Positions 24,110 through 32,559 of a stretch of 64,000 nucleotides of DNA are shown here, piece by piece. This DNA is from Leucobacter sp. cx-328 (GTDB taxonomy: Bacteria > Actinomycetota > Actinomycetes > Actinomycetales > Microbacteriaceae): the NCBI RefSeq assembly GCF_014530035.1, contig NZ_JACVMX010000003.1, forward strand, positions 62,001 through 126,000. Reading direction: 5' to 3'. How positions within the stretch are numbered: the stretch's first letter is position 1; every line of letters starts with the position of its first letter. Below the pieces are notes generated by a model. It made no database searches. It was given only the letters and a program-made list of their open reading frames with translations, and was not told the DNA's origin. The position numbers and the translations under genes are program-made.

Positions 24110-25720
24110 TTAGTGACCTTCGTGCTTCGCCTTCTCGATCTCACCCGCGGTGGGGGGAACGATGCGGTCCTCGTAGAACCAGCGGCTCATGCCTGCACGG
24201 AGACGCTGCGAGAACTTAATCTGGCCGTTGTCGTCCGGGCGGAGCATCATGGGGGCGTAATCGTCGTAGCTGACGAGCTCCCAGCGCTCGTACTCGCTGA
24301 GCTCCTTGTGGACCTCGACGAACTCGCCGCCCGGCATGCGGACTATGCGACCCGACTCGAAGCCGTGGAGCGCGATGCTGCGATCCTTCTTCTGGAGGCC
24401 AAGGCAGATGCGCTTCGTAAGGATGTACGCAACGATCGGGCCAATGAAGAGGAGCGCCTGCAGGGTGTGAATGACACCCTCCATCGAGAGCTGGAAGTGC
24501 GTTGCCATGAGGTCAGAGCTTGCGCCTGCCCACATAACAGCGTAGAAGGTGACGCCTGCCGCACCGATAGCGGTACGGGTCGGAGCGTTACGCGGACGAT
24601 CAAGGATGTGGTGCTCGCGCTTGTCGCCGGTTACCCAAGCTTCAACGAAGGGGTAGATCGCCGCAAGAATGAGCCAGACACCAATGATGATCAGCGGAAG
24701 CAGCATGTTCCAAGACCAGGTGTAGCCGAACCATTCAGTCTCGAGCCCCGGGGGAACGAGACGAAGCATGCCATCGGCAAAACCGATGTACCAGTCAGGC
24801 TGAGTACCAGCCGAAACCGGTGACGGGTCGTACGGGCCGTAGTTCCAAATCGGGTTGATGCCAACGAAGGTTGCGATCATCAGAACAACACCGAAGACGA
24901 TGAAGAAGAAGCCGCCAGCCTTCGCCGCGTACACGGGAAGAACGGGGAAGCCAACTACGTTATTTTCAGTCTTGCCGGGGCCGGGGTACTGCGTGTGCTT
25001 GTGGATGACCACGAAAGCAAGGTGCAGTGCGACGAAGAGGATGACCAAAGCAGGCAGCAACATGATGTGCAGCATGTACAGGCGACCAACGATATCGGTA
25101 CCGGGGAACTCGCCACCAAAGAAGAGGAAGGAGAGCCAGGTGCCAATGACGGGGATTGCCTTGATGATGCCATCAATAATGCGCAGGCCGTTACCCGACA
25201 GAACGTCATCGGGGAGCGAGTAGCCGGTGAAGCCCTCTGCCATTGCGAGAACGAAGAGAACGAAGCCAATGACCCAGTTCAGCTCACGGGGCTTACGGAA
25301 AGCGCCAGTGAAGAAGATACGGAGCATGTGAAGGCCGATTGACGCAACAAAGAGCAGAGCTGCCCAGTGGTGGACGTGGCGCATCAACAGGCCGCCGCGA
25401 ACCGAGAACGAAATGTCCAAGGTCGAGGCCATTGCTGCCGACATCTCTACGCCCTTCATAGGAACGTAGGGACCCGTGTAGTGAGTCTCAACCATCGACG
25501 CCTGGAAGAACAGGGTCAGGAAGGTTCCTGAGAGGAGGATGATGACGAAGCTATACAGCGCCACCTCTCCAAGGAGGAACGACCAGTGGTCGGGGAAGAC
25601 CTTACGGCCAAACTCCTTGACTGCAACGCCGATCTTGGTGCGATCGTCGATGTAGGAGGAAGCCGCAGACGTGAAGCGGGTCGAGCCGCTCTGTGCGGTG
25701 GTATCAGTTACGGTGCTCAC
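24110..25720 (-). CDS. qcrB: Menaquinol-cytochrome c reductase cytochrome b subunit
   Basis: A 536-residue integral membrane subunit of the bc1 complex, long as in actinobacteria. It carries two heme-b histidine pairs in the first helical bundle (RHVHHWAALLFVASIGLHMLR contributes; see residues ~105-125 and ~205-220 with LHLAFVVIHKH), the Qo-site ALVILFVALH region, and a charged C-terminal cytosolic domain. The GTG start at 25720 overlaps the qcrA stop in GTGA and has GGGAG eight bases upstream; a further upstream TTG is less likely. Last gene of ctaE-qcrC-qcrA-qcrB. Confidence 0.95.
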   Translation of the reverse strand: MSTVTDTTAQSGSTRFTSAASSYIDDRTKIGVAVKEFGRKVFPDHWSFLLGEVALYSFVIILLSGTFLTLFFQASMVETHYTGPYVPMKGVEMSAAMASTLDISFSVRGGLLMRHVHHWAALLFVASIGLHMLRIFFTGAFRKPRELNWVIGFVLFVLAMAEGFTGYSLPDDVLSGNGLRIIDGIIKAIPVIGTWLSFLFFGGEFPGTDIVGRLYMLHIMLLPALVILFVALHLAFVVIHKHTQYPGPGKTENNVVGFPVLPVYAAKAGGFFFIVFGVVLMIATFVGINPIWNYGPYDPSPVSAGTQPDWYIGFADGMLRLVPPGLETEWFGYTWSWNMLLPLIIIGVWLILAAIYPFVEAWVTGDKREHHILDRPRNAPTRTAIGAAGVTFYAVMWAGASSDLMATHFQLSMEGVIHTLQALLFIGPIVAYILTKRICLGLQKKDRSIALHGFESGRIVRMPGGEFVEVHKELSEYERWELVSYDDYAPMMLRPDDNGQIKFSQRLRAGMSRWFYEDRIVPPTAGEIEKAKHEGH

Positions 25721-26805
25721 TTCAGGCGCTCCCAATAGCTCGGACCGACAGGTTCATGGAAATCGCTCTGCGCCACGAGGTAGCCTTCGCTGTCAACCGT
25801 GATCGGCAGCTGGGGGAGAGGACGCTTAGCGGGACCGAACACAACCTTTGCTTCCTGCGACACGTCAAACTGCGACTGGTGGCACGGGCAGAGGAGGTGG
25901 TGGGTGTGCTGCTCGTACAGAGCAACGGGGCAACCGACGTGGGTGCAAACCTTTGAGTAAGCAACAATGCCGTTGTATGCCCAGTCTTCGCGACCCGGGC
26001 TCGGGTGGAGCTCCTTCTCGTCCAGACGCATCAGGAGAACAATCGCCTTCGCCTTCTGGTTGAGAATGTCGCTTGCAGCAGCAAGGTTCTCGGGAACAAC
26101 GTGGAACGCCGAGCCGATGGTAACGTCTGCCGCGCGGATTGCGCCACCGACGTTTGCGCCGCCGAGGTCACGTGCGAGGCGGGTGCCCTTCTCCCACATG
26201 GTGTGGCGGAGAACCTCTACCGGATCGATGTCCTGCGGTGCGAGACCGCGGAGGAGAGTGATGCCGGGAATCGGGAACGCGATAAGCGCGCCCAGGAGGC
26301 TGTTGCGGACAAGAGTACGACGCGAGAAGCCCGACTCCTTGTCAGCGAGCTCGAATACCTCAGCTGCGGTTTCGCGCACCTCAGGTGCACTTGCCACAGG
26401 GTGGCGGTAATCGATCGACTCGTGGTCAGCCATGAGGGCCTTGCCCCAGTGGACTGCGCCGATACCGAGCGCGAGCAGCGAGAGCGTCATGCCGAGGCCG
26501 ACGAACACCGTGTGCATGCGGATCGATGCGAGAGCACCGTCCTCGATCGGGAAGAACATGTACGCGAGAACCGCGCCAAGGCTTCCTACGATCGAGAGGT
26601 AGAAGAGGGTGTAAACAGCGCGGTTCGCGCTCTTTTCCTTCTTCGGGTCGATATCAGTAACGCGCTTCCGATGAGGGGGAAGCCCGGGATTCTGCACTGC
26701 GTCAGACGAAATGACCGCGGTTCCCACCGAGGCACCGTCACCGCTGTGGCCGTGGGCGCCGACGACAGCGTCCTGAGCGCCGTCGTTCTTCGCTTCCTCT
26801 GCCAT
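25717..26805 (-). CDS. qcrA: Menaquinol-cytochrome c reductase Rieske iron-sulfur subunit
   Basis: A 362-residue actinobacterial Rieske subunit with three transmembrane helices (about residues 65-85, 97-117 and 168-188) rather than the single helix of other bacteria. The cluster-binding loops are CTHVGC and CPCHQSQFD near residues 290-315, with the disulfide cysteines included. It transfers electrons from menaquinol to the cytochrome cc subunit. AAGGAGCAAC precedes the ATG. It follows qcrC by 42 bases. Confidence 0.96.
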   Translation of the reverse strand: MAEEAKNDGAQDAVVGAHGHSGDGASVGTAVISSDAVQNPGLPPHRKRVTDIDPKKEKSANRAVYTLFYLSIVGSLGAVLAYMFFPIEDGALASIRMHTVFVGLGMTLSLLALGIGAVHWGKALMADHESIDYRHPVASAPEVRETAAEVFELADKESGFSRRTLVRNSLLGALIAFPIPGITLLRGLAPQDIDPVEVLRHTMWEKGTRLARDLGGANVGGAIRAADVTIGSAFHVVPENLAAASDILNQKAKAIVLLMRLDEKELHPSPGREDWAYNGIVAYSKVCTHVGCPVALYEQHTHHLLCPCHQSQFDVSQEAKVVFGPAKRPLPQLPITVDSEGYLVAQSDFHEPVGPSYWERLK

Positions 26806-26847
26806 GTTGCTCCTTGACTTAAGAAATAAACTGCTGATGCGTTGCCG

Positions 26848-27645
26848 CTAGTTGGACTTCGCGGTGACCCAAACGGTCAGACCGACGATAAGGCCGAGGC
26901 CAATAACCCAGATGAAGAGACCCTCTGCAACCGGACCAAGTGAACCGAGCTTGAAGCCGCCAACGGCAGGCTCGTTCTCGATGTACTTGAGGTACGAGAT
27001 GATGTCTGCCTTGTCCTGCGGCGCGAGGTTTGCGTCGTTGAAGACAGGCATGTTCTGGGGGCCGGTCACCATTGCGTTGTAGATGTGCGTCGCCTCGACG
27101 CCATCAAGCGAAGGAGCGAACTTGCCCTGGGTCAGCGCACCGCCAGCTGCTGCAACGTTGTGGCACATTGCGCAGTTAATGCGGAACAGATCTCCACCGC
27201 GAGCGATGTCACCGTCAGCCTGGAGGTACTGCGACTCGGGGAGTGCAGGGCCAGGAGCCAGCGATGCTACGTACGCAGCCATTTCGAGGGTCTGCTCCTC
27301 GGTGAACTGCTGAGGCTTCACCATGCCCTGAGGGCCCTGGAACGCGAGGGGCATACGGCCAGTTCCGACCTGGAAGTGTACCGAAGCTGCGCCCACACCG
27401 ATAAGGGTGGGGCCGTCTACCGTTCCTTCTGCATTGATGCCGTGGCAAGTTGCACAGTTTGCACCGAACAGCTTGCGTCCTTCATCGATTACCTCAGTCG
27501 AGTTGAGGTCAACCTCTGCGGTTGCCGAAGTCTGGGTGAAGCCGGCATATGCAGCGCCGGTAACAACGAGACCCACAGCGAGCAGAGCAATGGTGGCCAG
27601 CGGATGGCGGCGACCAGTCTGTCGATTCTTCTTGGCGATTGCCAT
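26848..27645 (-). CDS. qcrC: Cytochrome cc (diheme) subunit of the bc1 complex
   Basis: A 265-residue diheme c-type cytochrome. An N-terminal signal/anchor helix (residues ~15-36) is followed by two heme-binding motifs, CATCH near residue 65 and CAMCH near 158, each in a class I cytochrome c fold, and a C-terminal anchor helix (~235-258). In actinobacteria QcrC replaces cytochrome c1 and a soluble cytochrome c, linking bc1 directly to the aa3 oxidase. It lies between ctaE and qcrA. Confidence 0.96.
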   Translation of the reverse strand: MAIAKKNRQTGRRHPLATIALLAVGLVVTGAAYAGFTQTSATAEVDLNSTEVIDEGRKLFGANCATCHGINAEGTVDGPTLIGVGAASVHFQVGTGRMPLAFQGPQGMVKPQQFTEEQTLEMAAYVASLAPGPALPESQYLQADGDIARGGDLFRINCAMCHNVAAAGGALTQGKFAPSLDGVEATHIYNAMVTGPQNMPVFNDANLAPQDKADIISYLKYIENEPAVGGFKLGSLGPVAEGLFIWVIGLGLIVGLTVWVTAKSN

Positions 27646-27665
27646 GATCTTCTAACTCCTGAGCT

Positions 27666-28295
27666 TTACTTAAGTACGTAAACGATGAGGAACAGAATGA
27701 TCCACACAACGTCGACGAAGTGCCAGTAGTACGACACGACGACAGCGGTGGTCTCTTCCTTATGCGTGAAGTTCTTGACCGCGTAGATACGACCGATCAC
27801 GAGGAGGAACGCAACCAGGCCGAGCGACACGTGAATGCCGTGGAAGCCAGTGGTCATGTAGAAGGCCGAGCCGTAAGGATCGCTCATGAGGGTGACACCC
27901 TCAGAAACGAACGTTGCGTACTCGTAGGACTGGCCAGCAACGAAGATCGCACCGAGGATGAAGGTGAGATAGAACCACTCAACCGTTCCCCAGTTACGGA
28001 TTCCGCGGCCAGTACGGCGGGGCTGCATACGCTCTGCCGCAAACACGCCTGCCTGTGCGGTGAACGAAGACGCCACCAGGATCAAGGTGTTAATAAGGGC
28101 AAAAGTGAAGTTGTGCTTCTCGGTCTGCGTTGCCCACACATCGGGGTTCATGGCCCGAAGCGTGAAGTAGATCGCGAAGAGGCCTGCGAAGAACATGACC
28201 TCGCTGCCCAGCCACACGATCGTGCCGACGGCGACGATATTGGGTCGCTTAACCGCGGGCACGGCTGACTTGGTATTCATAGTGGTCTTGGTCAC
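27666..28295 (-). CDS. ctaE: Cytochrome c oxidase subunit III
   Basis: A ~209-residue membrane protein with five hydrophobic helices. Typical segments are PNIVAVGTIVWLGSEVMFFAG... (residues ~18-38), GQSYEYA, the TTGFHGIHVSLG motif and the C-terminal YYWHFVDVVWIILF. The frame is open to an ATG at 28334, but relatives begin shortly before RPNIVAVGT. GTG at 28295 is chosen because CATAAT six bases upstream looks like a -10 box giving a leaderless mRNA; ATG at 28280 is the alternative. First gene of ctaE-qcrCAB. Confidence 0.94.
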   Translation of the reverse strand: MTKTTMNTKSAVPAVKRPNIVAVGTIVWLGSEVMFFAGLFAIYFTLRAMNPDVWATQTEKHNFTFALINTLILVASSFTAQAGVFAAERMQPRRTGRGIRNWGTVEWFYLTFILGAIFVAGQSYEYATFVSEGVTLMSDPYGSAFYMTTGFHGIHVSLGLVAFLLVIGRIYAVKNFTHKEETTAVVVSYYWHFVDVVWIILFLIVYVLK

Positions 28296-28441
28296 CCTTC
28301 CATTATGGCTGAAAGTTTGGTGTGCATTTTTCATCGCAGCGCAAAGTATGCAGATTACTGCGAAATACCTGACAATCCTATCGTGAACCGAAGAGCTTTG
28401 TGTGCCACGCCTCGCCGTGGCGTGCCGGATAGTATTTACGT

Positions 28442-29509
28442 ATGATCGATGCTCAGACCTGGCCAGCAGTCCTCACCGCCCTACTTGCGGGGGAAGACCT
28501 CAGTGTTTCCCAGTCGGAATGGGCAATGTCCCAGGTAATGACCGGCGCCGCGACGCAAGCGCAAATGGGCGCATTCCTCGTTGGGCTTCGCAGCAAGGGC
28601 ACAACCGTGGAAGAAGTAATTGGCTTCCGCGACGCAATCCTCGAGGAGGCGCGGCCGATTTCCCTTCCCGCAATGTCGCTCGACATCGTAGGTACGGGTG
28701 GTGATCGGTACGGTACCGTCAACATTTCGTCAATGTCGTCCATTGTCGCTGCTGCAGCAGGGACACCCGTAGTGAAGCACGGTAATCGCGCAGCGTCGAG
28801 CAAGTCAGGTTCTTCCGACGTTCTGTCTGAGCTCGGAATTGACCTCACCCTTGACGCTGGCCAACTCGCTGCATCGTTTGACGAAGCTGGAATTGCGTTT
28901 GTTCACGCTGCGCACTTCCTTCCCGGATTCCGCCACGTTGCGCCCGCGCGCAAGGAACTCGGTATCCCTACTGTGTTCAACTTCCTCGGCCCGCTTTGCA
29001 ACCCGGTTCGTCCCGAAGCGTCTGCGGTCGGCGTATCTGACATTGATCGCATTCCGCTCTTCGTTGGCGTCTTCCGCCTACGTGGAGCTTCCGCGCTCGT
29101 CTTCCGCGGCGACGATGGGCTAGACGAGCTCACGACTACCGGCCACTCCCGTCTGTGGGAGATTTCGCGCGGCAACTTGAGTGAGCACGACATTGATCCG
29201 CGCGACCTCGGCCTGCCCCGCGCAAAGATGGAGGATCTGCTCGGCGGCACCCCACAGGAGAACGCAGAGGTTGTTCACCGAGTAATGGCCGGCGAGCGCG
29301 GGCCCGTCCGTGACATCGTGCTATTGAACTCAGCCGCGGGTCTCGTGTCTTACGATCTCGCATCCAAGCCAGACGCTGACGAGCGCCCGCTGCTCGTTCG
29401 CCTTCGCGAGGGAATCGAGCGTGCAGAGGCCGCGATTGATAGCGGCGCTGCAGCAGCAAAACTCGAGGCTTGGGCCACTGCAACCTCACGCCAGGCTGCC
29501 GCACAGTAG
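28442..29509 (+). CDS. trpD: Anthranilate phosphoribosyltransferase
   Basis: A 355-residue enzyme of tryptophan synthesis joining anthranilate with PRPP. The PRPP and metal sites are visible as DIVGTGGDRYGTVNIS near residue 80 and KHGNRAASSKSGSSDVL near 110, followed by FNFLGPLCNP and the DGLDE motif (DDGLDELTTTG). The start has no obvious ribosome site; TAGTAT at 28430-28435 stands seven bases before the ATG, suggesting a leaderless message. It is divergent from ctaE, a conserved actinobacterial neighbourhood, and away from other trp genes except trpF at 30,544-31,212. Confidence 0.96.
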   Translation: MIDAQTWPAVLTALLAGEDLSVSQSEWAMSQVMTGAATQAQMGAFLVGLRSKGTTVEEVIGFRDAILEEARPISLPAMSLDIVGTGGDRYGTVNISSMSSIVAAAAGTPVVKHGNRAASSKSGSSDVLSELGIDLTLDAGQLAASFDEAGIAFVHAAHFLPGFRHVAPARKELGIPTVFNFLGPLCNPVRPEASAVGVSDIDRIPLFVGVFRLRGASALVFRGDDGLDELTTTGHSRLWEISRGNLSEHDIDPRDLGLPRAKMEDLLGGTPQENAEVVHRVMAGERGPVRDIVLLNSAAGLVSYDLASKPDADERPLLVRLREGIERAEAAIDSGAAAAKLEAWATATSRQAAAQ

Positions 29510-29516
29510 CAATAAA

Positions 29517-29562
29517 CGTAGGGAGCCGATCCGCCAAGTGAATGGTGGATCGGCTCCCTACG
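29517..29562. terminator. Bidirectional terminator between trpD and the M23 peptidase gene
   Basis: Perfect 16-bp arms (29517-29532 and 29547-29562; CGTAGGGAGCCGATCC and complement), 14-nt loop, between convergent genes. Confidence 0.93.
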
Positions 29563-29574
29563 AATATGTGCGAA

Positions 29575-30432
29575 CTACGCAGCCGGCTTGGTTGCAGTAG
29601 CCTCAACCTTTGGCACTACTCGGCTATATGTGGCGAGGAATGGCATGGGATCTACCGGAACGCCCTGGATCTCAACGACCAGGTGCAAATGGGCGCCGAA
29701 GGACAATCCTGTGTTACCGACATTTCCGGCAACATCGCCCTTCTTAATGGCGTCGCCAACCTGCCAGCTGTGGGAGTCGGTCTGCATGTGACAGTAACGG
29801 CTCTTGGTAGCCTTGCCGTCAATCTCATGCTGAATTTCGAGCGCAAAACCACACGCCTCAGTAATGAACGGCCCGGCACTGACAACGCCATCTGCAATTG
29901 CGAGCACTGGCGACCCCTCAGCAATACCGAAGTCCTGCGCAGCGTGGAACTGCTCGACAGGTTCTGACCGGTAACTAAAGCCGTCCGTAAGTACTGATGG
30001 CTGATTAAGTGGGTACCCAACGATCGCGTCGGGGAGGGCGAAGAAGTTGCTTCCAACGTCAGCGCCAAGGGCCACCGCGGGGATCTCGCCAAGCGCGCTC
30101 GCAGTGCTGTCATCATTGCCGATAGCACTGTAGAACTTTTGCCCTGCGACGTTCTCACTGCCGCCGGCTGCTGTTGCCGCAAGCGAAGGCAATGCGAGCG
30201 AGAGCACCAGACCGGCAGCGCTGGCTGCTCCTGTAACTTGGAGCGCGCGCTTCAGCTTGGAGATCGGACGGGCAGGCGCTTCATGAGCATCCTGCGGCAT
30301 CTCCTTCCGCTCGTTGGGCAGGGTAGCGATTGTCGTGATTGCCGCGGTCGAGACTTCGGCAAGCTGTTCACGCATCCGGATTTCGCGTCGCGACGGAAAC
30401 GCTCGCGGCGTGGAATTACTATCGGAGTTCAT
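29575..30432 (-). CDS. M23-family (LytM-type) peptidase, membrane-anchored or secreted
   Basis: A 285-residue protein with a long cytosolic-looking N-terminus, a hydrophobic segment at about residues 65-85 ending in Ala-rich signal-like sequence, and a C-terminal LytM domain. Zinc-site motifs are FHAAQDFG (His and Asp) near residue 165 and the HLHLVVE motif near 253, with an additional His in RYCHMQTDSHSW. M23 enzymes cut peptide crosslinks of peptidoglycan. CAGGGATGT precedes the ATG. A possible response-regulator box lies 42-58 bases upstream. Confidence 0.86.
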   Translation of the reverse strand: MNSDSNSTPRAFPSRREIRMREQLAEVSTAAITTIATLPNERKEMPQDAHEAPARPISKLKRALQVTGAASAAGLVLSLALPSLAATAAGGSENVAGQKFYSAIGNDDSTASALGEIPAVALGADVGSNFFALPDAIVGYPLNQPSVLTDGFSYRSEPVEQFHAAQDFGIAEGSPVLAIADGVVSAGPFITEACGFALEIQHEIDGKATKSRYCHMQTDSHSWQVGDAIKKGDVAGNVGNTGLSFGAHLHLVVEIQGVPVDPMPFLATYSRVVPKVEATATKPAA

Positions 30433-30473
30433 ACATCCCTGAATATAGGCGGTCGAGCAGTCAACACTCTAAG

Positions 30474-30490
30474 GTAACGATTATGTTACA
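30474..30490. promoter_or_regulatory. Direct-repeat box upstream of the M23 gene (MtrA-like)
   Basis: GTAACG (30474-30479) and GTTACA (30485-30490) are repeated hexamers with starts 11 bases apart, one turn of the helix, as expected for an OmpR-family response regulator. In actinobacteria MtrA is known to control cell-wall peptidase genes through GT-AC type direct repeats. The TATATT at about 30450 (minus strand) could be the -10 of the gene. Assignment to MtrA is inference. Confidence 0.4.
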
Positions 30491-30543
30491 GCGATGCAAT
30501 TTGAGACACCAGTCAGGTGCGCCTCGAATGACCGCATTTGCAC

Positions 30544-31212
30544 CTAATCTCCAGGTTTTACCTGCGCCGCGCCTTTTGCGTTTGTCACAAACGCCTCGAT
30601 TAGATCGAGATTTTTCACACCCCGAGTAGATTCAACGCCACTCGACACATCAGCGCCCCCCGCACCGGAACGAGTCAACAGCTCAGATACGTTTGCGGGG
30701 GAGAGGCCGCCCGCGAGGAGCCATTCGTTGCCGAGGTGCAGCCGCGCAGCGGCATCCACGTCCCACAGATCTCCTGAACCCGGCACGCTGCCATCAAGGA
30801 GCAAACGTTCCTCACCACACTCGCCAGCCGCAATCTCTGGCTCATCACTTAATGATGCCGCACGCCAGACCCGGAGGCCTGCAGTACGTGCGTACTCAAA
30901 GTCAGCAGGAGAGTAGCCGCCATGCAACTGCAGCACGTCCGCCCCGTATGTTGCCATTCGCGCAATTGCTTCGTTCACATCGATGCCGCGCACCACGAGC
31001 ACGGTGTCTACCGCGCGGCCGAGCTCTGCAGCCGCACCTCGGGCGGCGCGAAGCACTGGCTGTGCCAGATCCGCATCAATGTGGCGTGGGCTCTGAGGGT
31101 ACGACACCACGCCAATGGCATCAGCTCCGGCGCGCACTGCGAAGTCAGCGGTGCGCGGATCTGTGATTCCGCAGATTTTCACATACATGCGTCGGAAATT
31201 CCGTTCTGACAT
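30544..31212 (-). CDS. trpF: Phosphoribosylanthranilate isomerase
   Basis: A 222-residue TIM-barrel enzyme converting phosphoribosylanthranilate to CdRP. Diagnostic segments are YVKICGIT (catalytic Cys), LQLHGGYSPADFE, LLLDGSVPGSGD (with the catalytic Asp), WLLAGGLSPANV and GADVSSGVESTRGVK. The ATG at 31212 has an AGG six bases upstream and lies eight bases from the preceding stop; ATG at 31188 (MYVKICG) is also possible. A dedicated TrpF is notable because many actinobacteria use bifunctional PriA instead. It follows a gene for an unknown membrane protein. Confidence 0.92.
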   Translation of the reverse strand: MSERNFRRMYVKICGITDPRTADFAVRAGADAIGVVSYPQSPRHIDADLAQPVLRAARGAAAELGRAVDTVLVVRGIDVNEAIARMATYGADVLQLHGGYSPADFEYARTAGLRVWRAASLSDEPEIAAGECGEERLLLDGSVPGSGDLWDVDAAARLHLGNEWLLAGGLSPANVSELLTRSGAGGADVSSGVESTRGVKNLDLIEAFVTNAKGAAQVKPGD

Positions 31213-31219
31213 CTTCTGC

Positions 31220-32098
31220 CTATTCACCAGCCTGCTCCCCAAAGAGACAGGCGGTCTGGAAGCGTAGGGTAAGGCTTCCGTCGATCGTAAACCGATCATT
31301 GATTGACAGTGAGGAGACAGGGTGAGCATCACTCACAAAGACCTGTTGAGATCTCATCTTATCTTCGAGCGAATACCCGGCCGATTGCCACGCGCCAACA
31401 ATGGTTGCCACCGCGTTTCCACCTTCGTCACCGGAAAGAACTACGGTGAGTGATCCCGAGGTGCCGTGAGCTTGCCCATCAGAGGTTGCGCAAGCTTCGC
31501 GCACGAGCACCGGCATGGCCTCTAAGCTGGCCGTCGGCAATTCGGAGTCCTGCTGCAGTTTTGGACGGGAATCCGTAACCTCACTGGCGTGCTCAAGTAG
31601 CTCCGAAATCTGCGCATCGGCATCAGCAATAGAGAAGACCTGCTGGGGGAGTTCAGCTTCGTCAGTCCACTCCACTTCGGCTCGCTCTGAGGTGATAAAT
31701 CGCTGGGCCATGCCGGTAGCCCAAGTTACGTTGCTGCTCGCCATTCCGCCACCAAGCACCAGGGTTCCGAGCAGCAAGGAAGCAGACACCGTAAGTGATA
31801 TCAGCCAAGGCCTAGATCTATGCCAGGCCGCAAGCGCAGTGCCACAGGCGATCACAGTCAATGCAATTGCAAGGCTGGCATAAGTGCTGTCAAGTGACTC
31901 ACTTGCCGCCGTAATTGCGTCGAGCCAGGCTTCACTGGAATTGACATCATTGGGATCGAATCCTTCAGCTGCGTTGACGGCAAGCGCATTCAGCAACAGC
32001 CAACCGCAAAGCCACAGGACAGCAAGTGGGAGGACGGTCGCAGCTGCAAGCTGAGCGTCTCGTTTCCATGAACGCGCCTGAGGTTCAAGATTTGGCAT
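31220..32098 (-). CDS. Unknown membrane protein with extracellular domain
   Basis: A 292-residue protein I do not recognise. Three hydrophobic segments are visible at about residues 18-40, 74-92 and 101-120, followed by a ~170-residue soluble C-terminal domain that begins with acidic sequence and contains two cysteines (~205, ~287) that could pair. Little Ala/Arg bias distinguishes it from neighbours. It stops eight bases before the trpF start, so they are probably co-transcribed, but no functional link to tryptophan synthesis is evident. No clear ribosome site supports the ATG chosen. Confidence 0.6.
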   Translation of the reverse strand: MPNLEPQARSWKRDAQLAAATVLPLAVLWLCGWLLLNALAVNAAEGFDPNDVNSSEAWLDAITAASESLDSTYASLAIALTVIACGTALAAWHRSRPWLISLTVSASLLLGTLVLGGGMASSNVTWATGMAQRFITSERAEVEWTDEAELPQQVFSIADADAQISELLEHASEVTDSRPKLQQDSELPTASLEAMPVLVREACATSDGQAHGTSGSLTVVLSGDEGGNAVATIVGAWQSAGYSLEDKMRSQQVFVSDAHPVSSLSINDRFTIDGSLTLRFQTACLFGEQAGE

Positions 32099-32246
32099 AC
32101 GCAGAGCATATCCGCCTGCAGGGAGAGGTGCTCGACATCAATGAGCTGACATAATATAGATTATCCGCGCATACCCACCATTGAGAAATGGCCCCAGATC
32201 TGGACGTTTACGGCGTAGCTGGACGCGATGCCCACAGCAACGGCGC

Positions 32247-32270
32247 GTGCAGGGTCAGTAAGCCCTGCAC
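32247..32270. repeat. Small inverted repeat GTGCAGGG / CCCTGCAC
   Basis: Eight-bp perfect arms (32247-32254 and 32263-32270) with an 8-nt loop inside the gene-poor 32,099-32,559 stretch. It might end transcription of the cupin remnant on the minus strand; no T-run follows. Confidence 0.4.
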
Positions 32271-32279
32271 ATGCCACGC

Positions 32280-32471
32280 TTAGGATCGATCTGGGAGAAC
32301 TTGCACCGTCGGCTCAGCGTCGCATACGGGCGCGATCGACAGCGCACTGAACGCGAATGGGTGCGTGACGCGATCCACGCTCAGCGGGCAATGTTTAACG
32401 CCGGCGGGAATGTAGATCGAACCCGACTGGGCGATGTAACTTTCTTCACCGTCGATCGTCATAGTGAGCAC
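32280..32471 (-). pseudogene. Cupin-fold protein remnant
   Basis: A 63-codon frame whose translation contains GSIYIPAGVKHCPL, the second conserved cupin motif. The first motif (the HxH metal-binding strand region) is missing and a TGA closes the frame about ten codons upstream. Typical single-domain cupins have 100-130 residues, so this is most likely a 5'-truncated fragment. The remaining parts of 32,099-32,559 show no other recognisable coding sequence. A short functional gene starting at GTG cannot be excluded. Confidence 0.45.
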
Positions 32472-32559
32472 TGCGCCGCGATCTCGCGACCCTCACCCCG
32501 GTTTTTCTACGTGTGTAGATAAGTAAATCAGGTTTGGCGATGTTTGACCAGCAACACAG

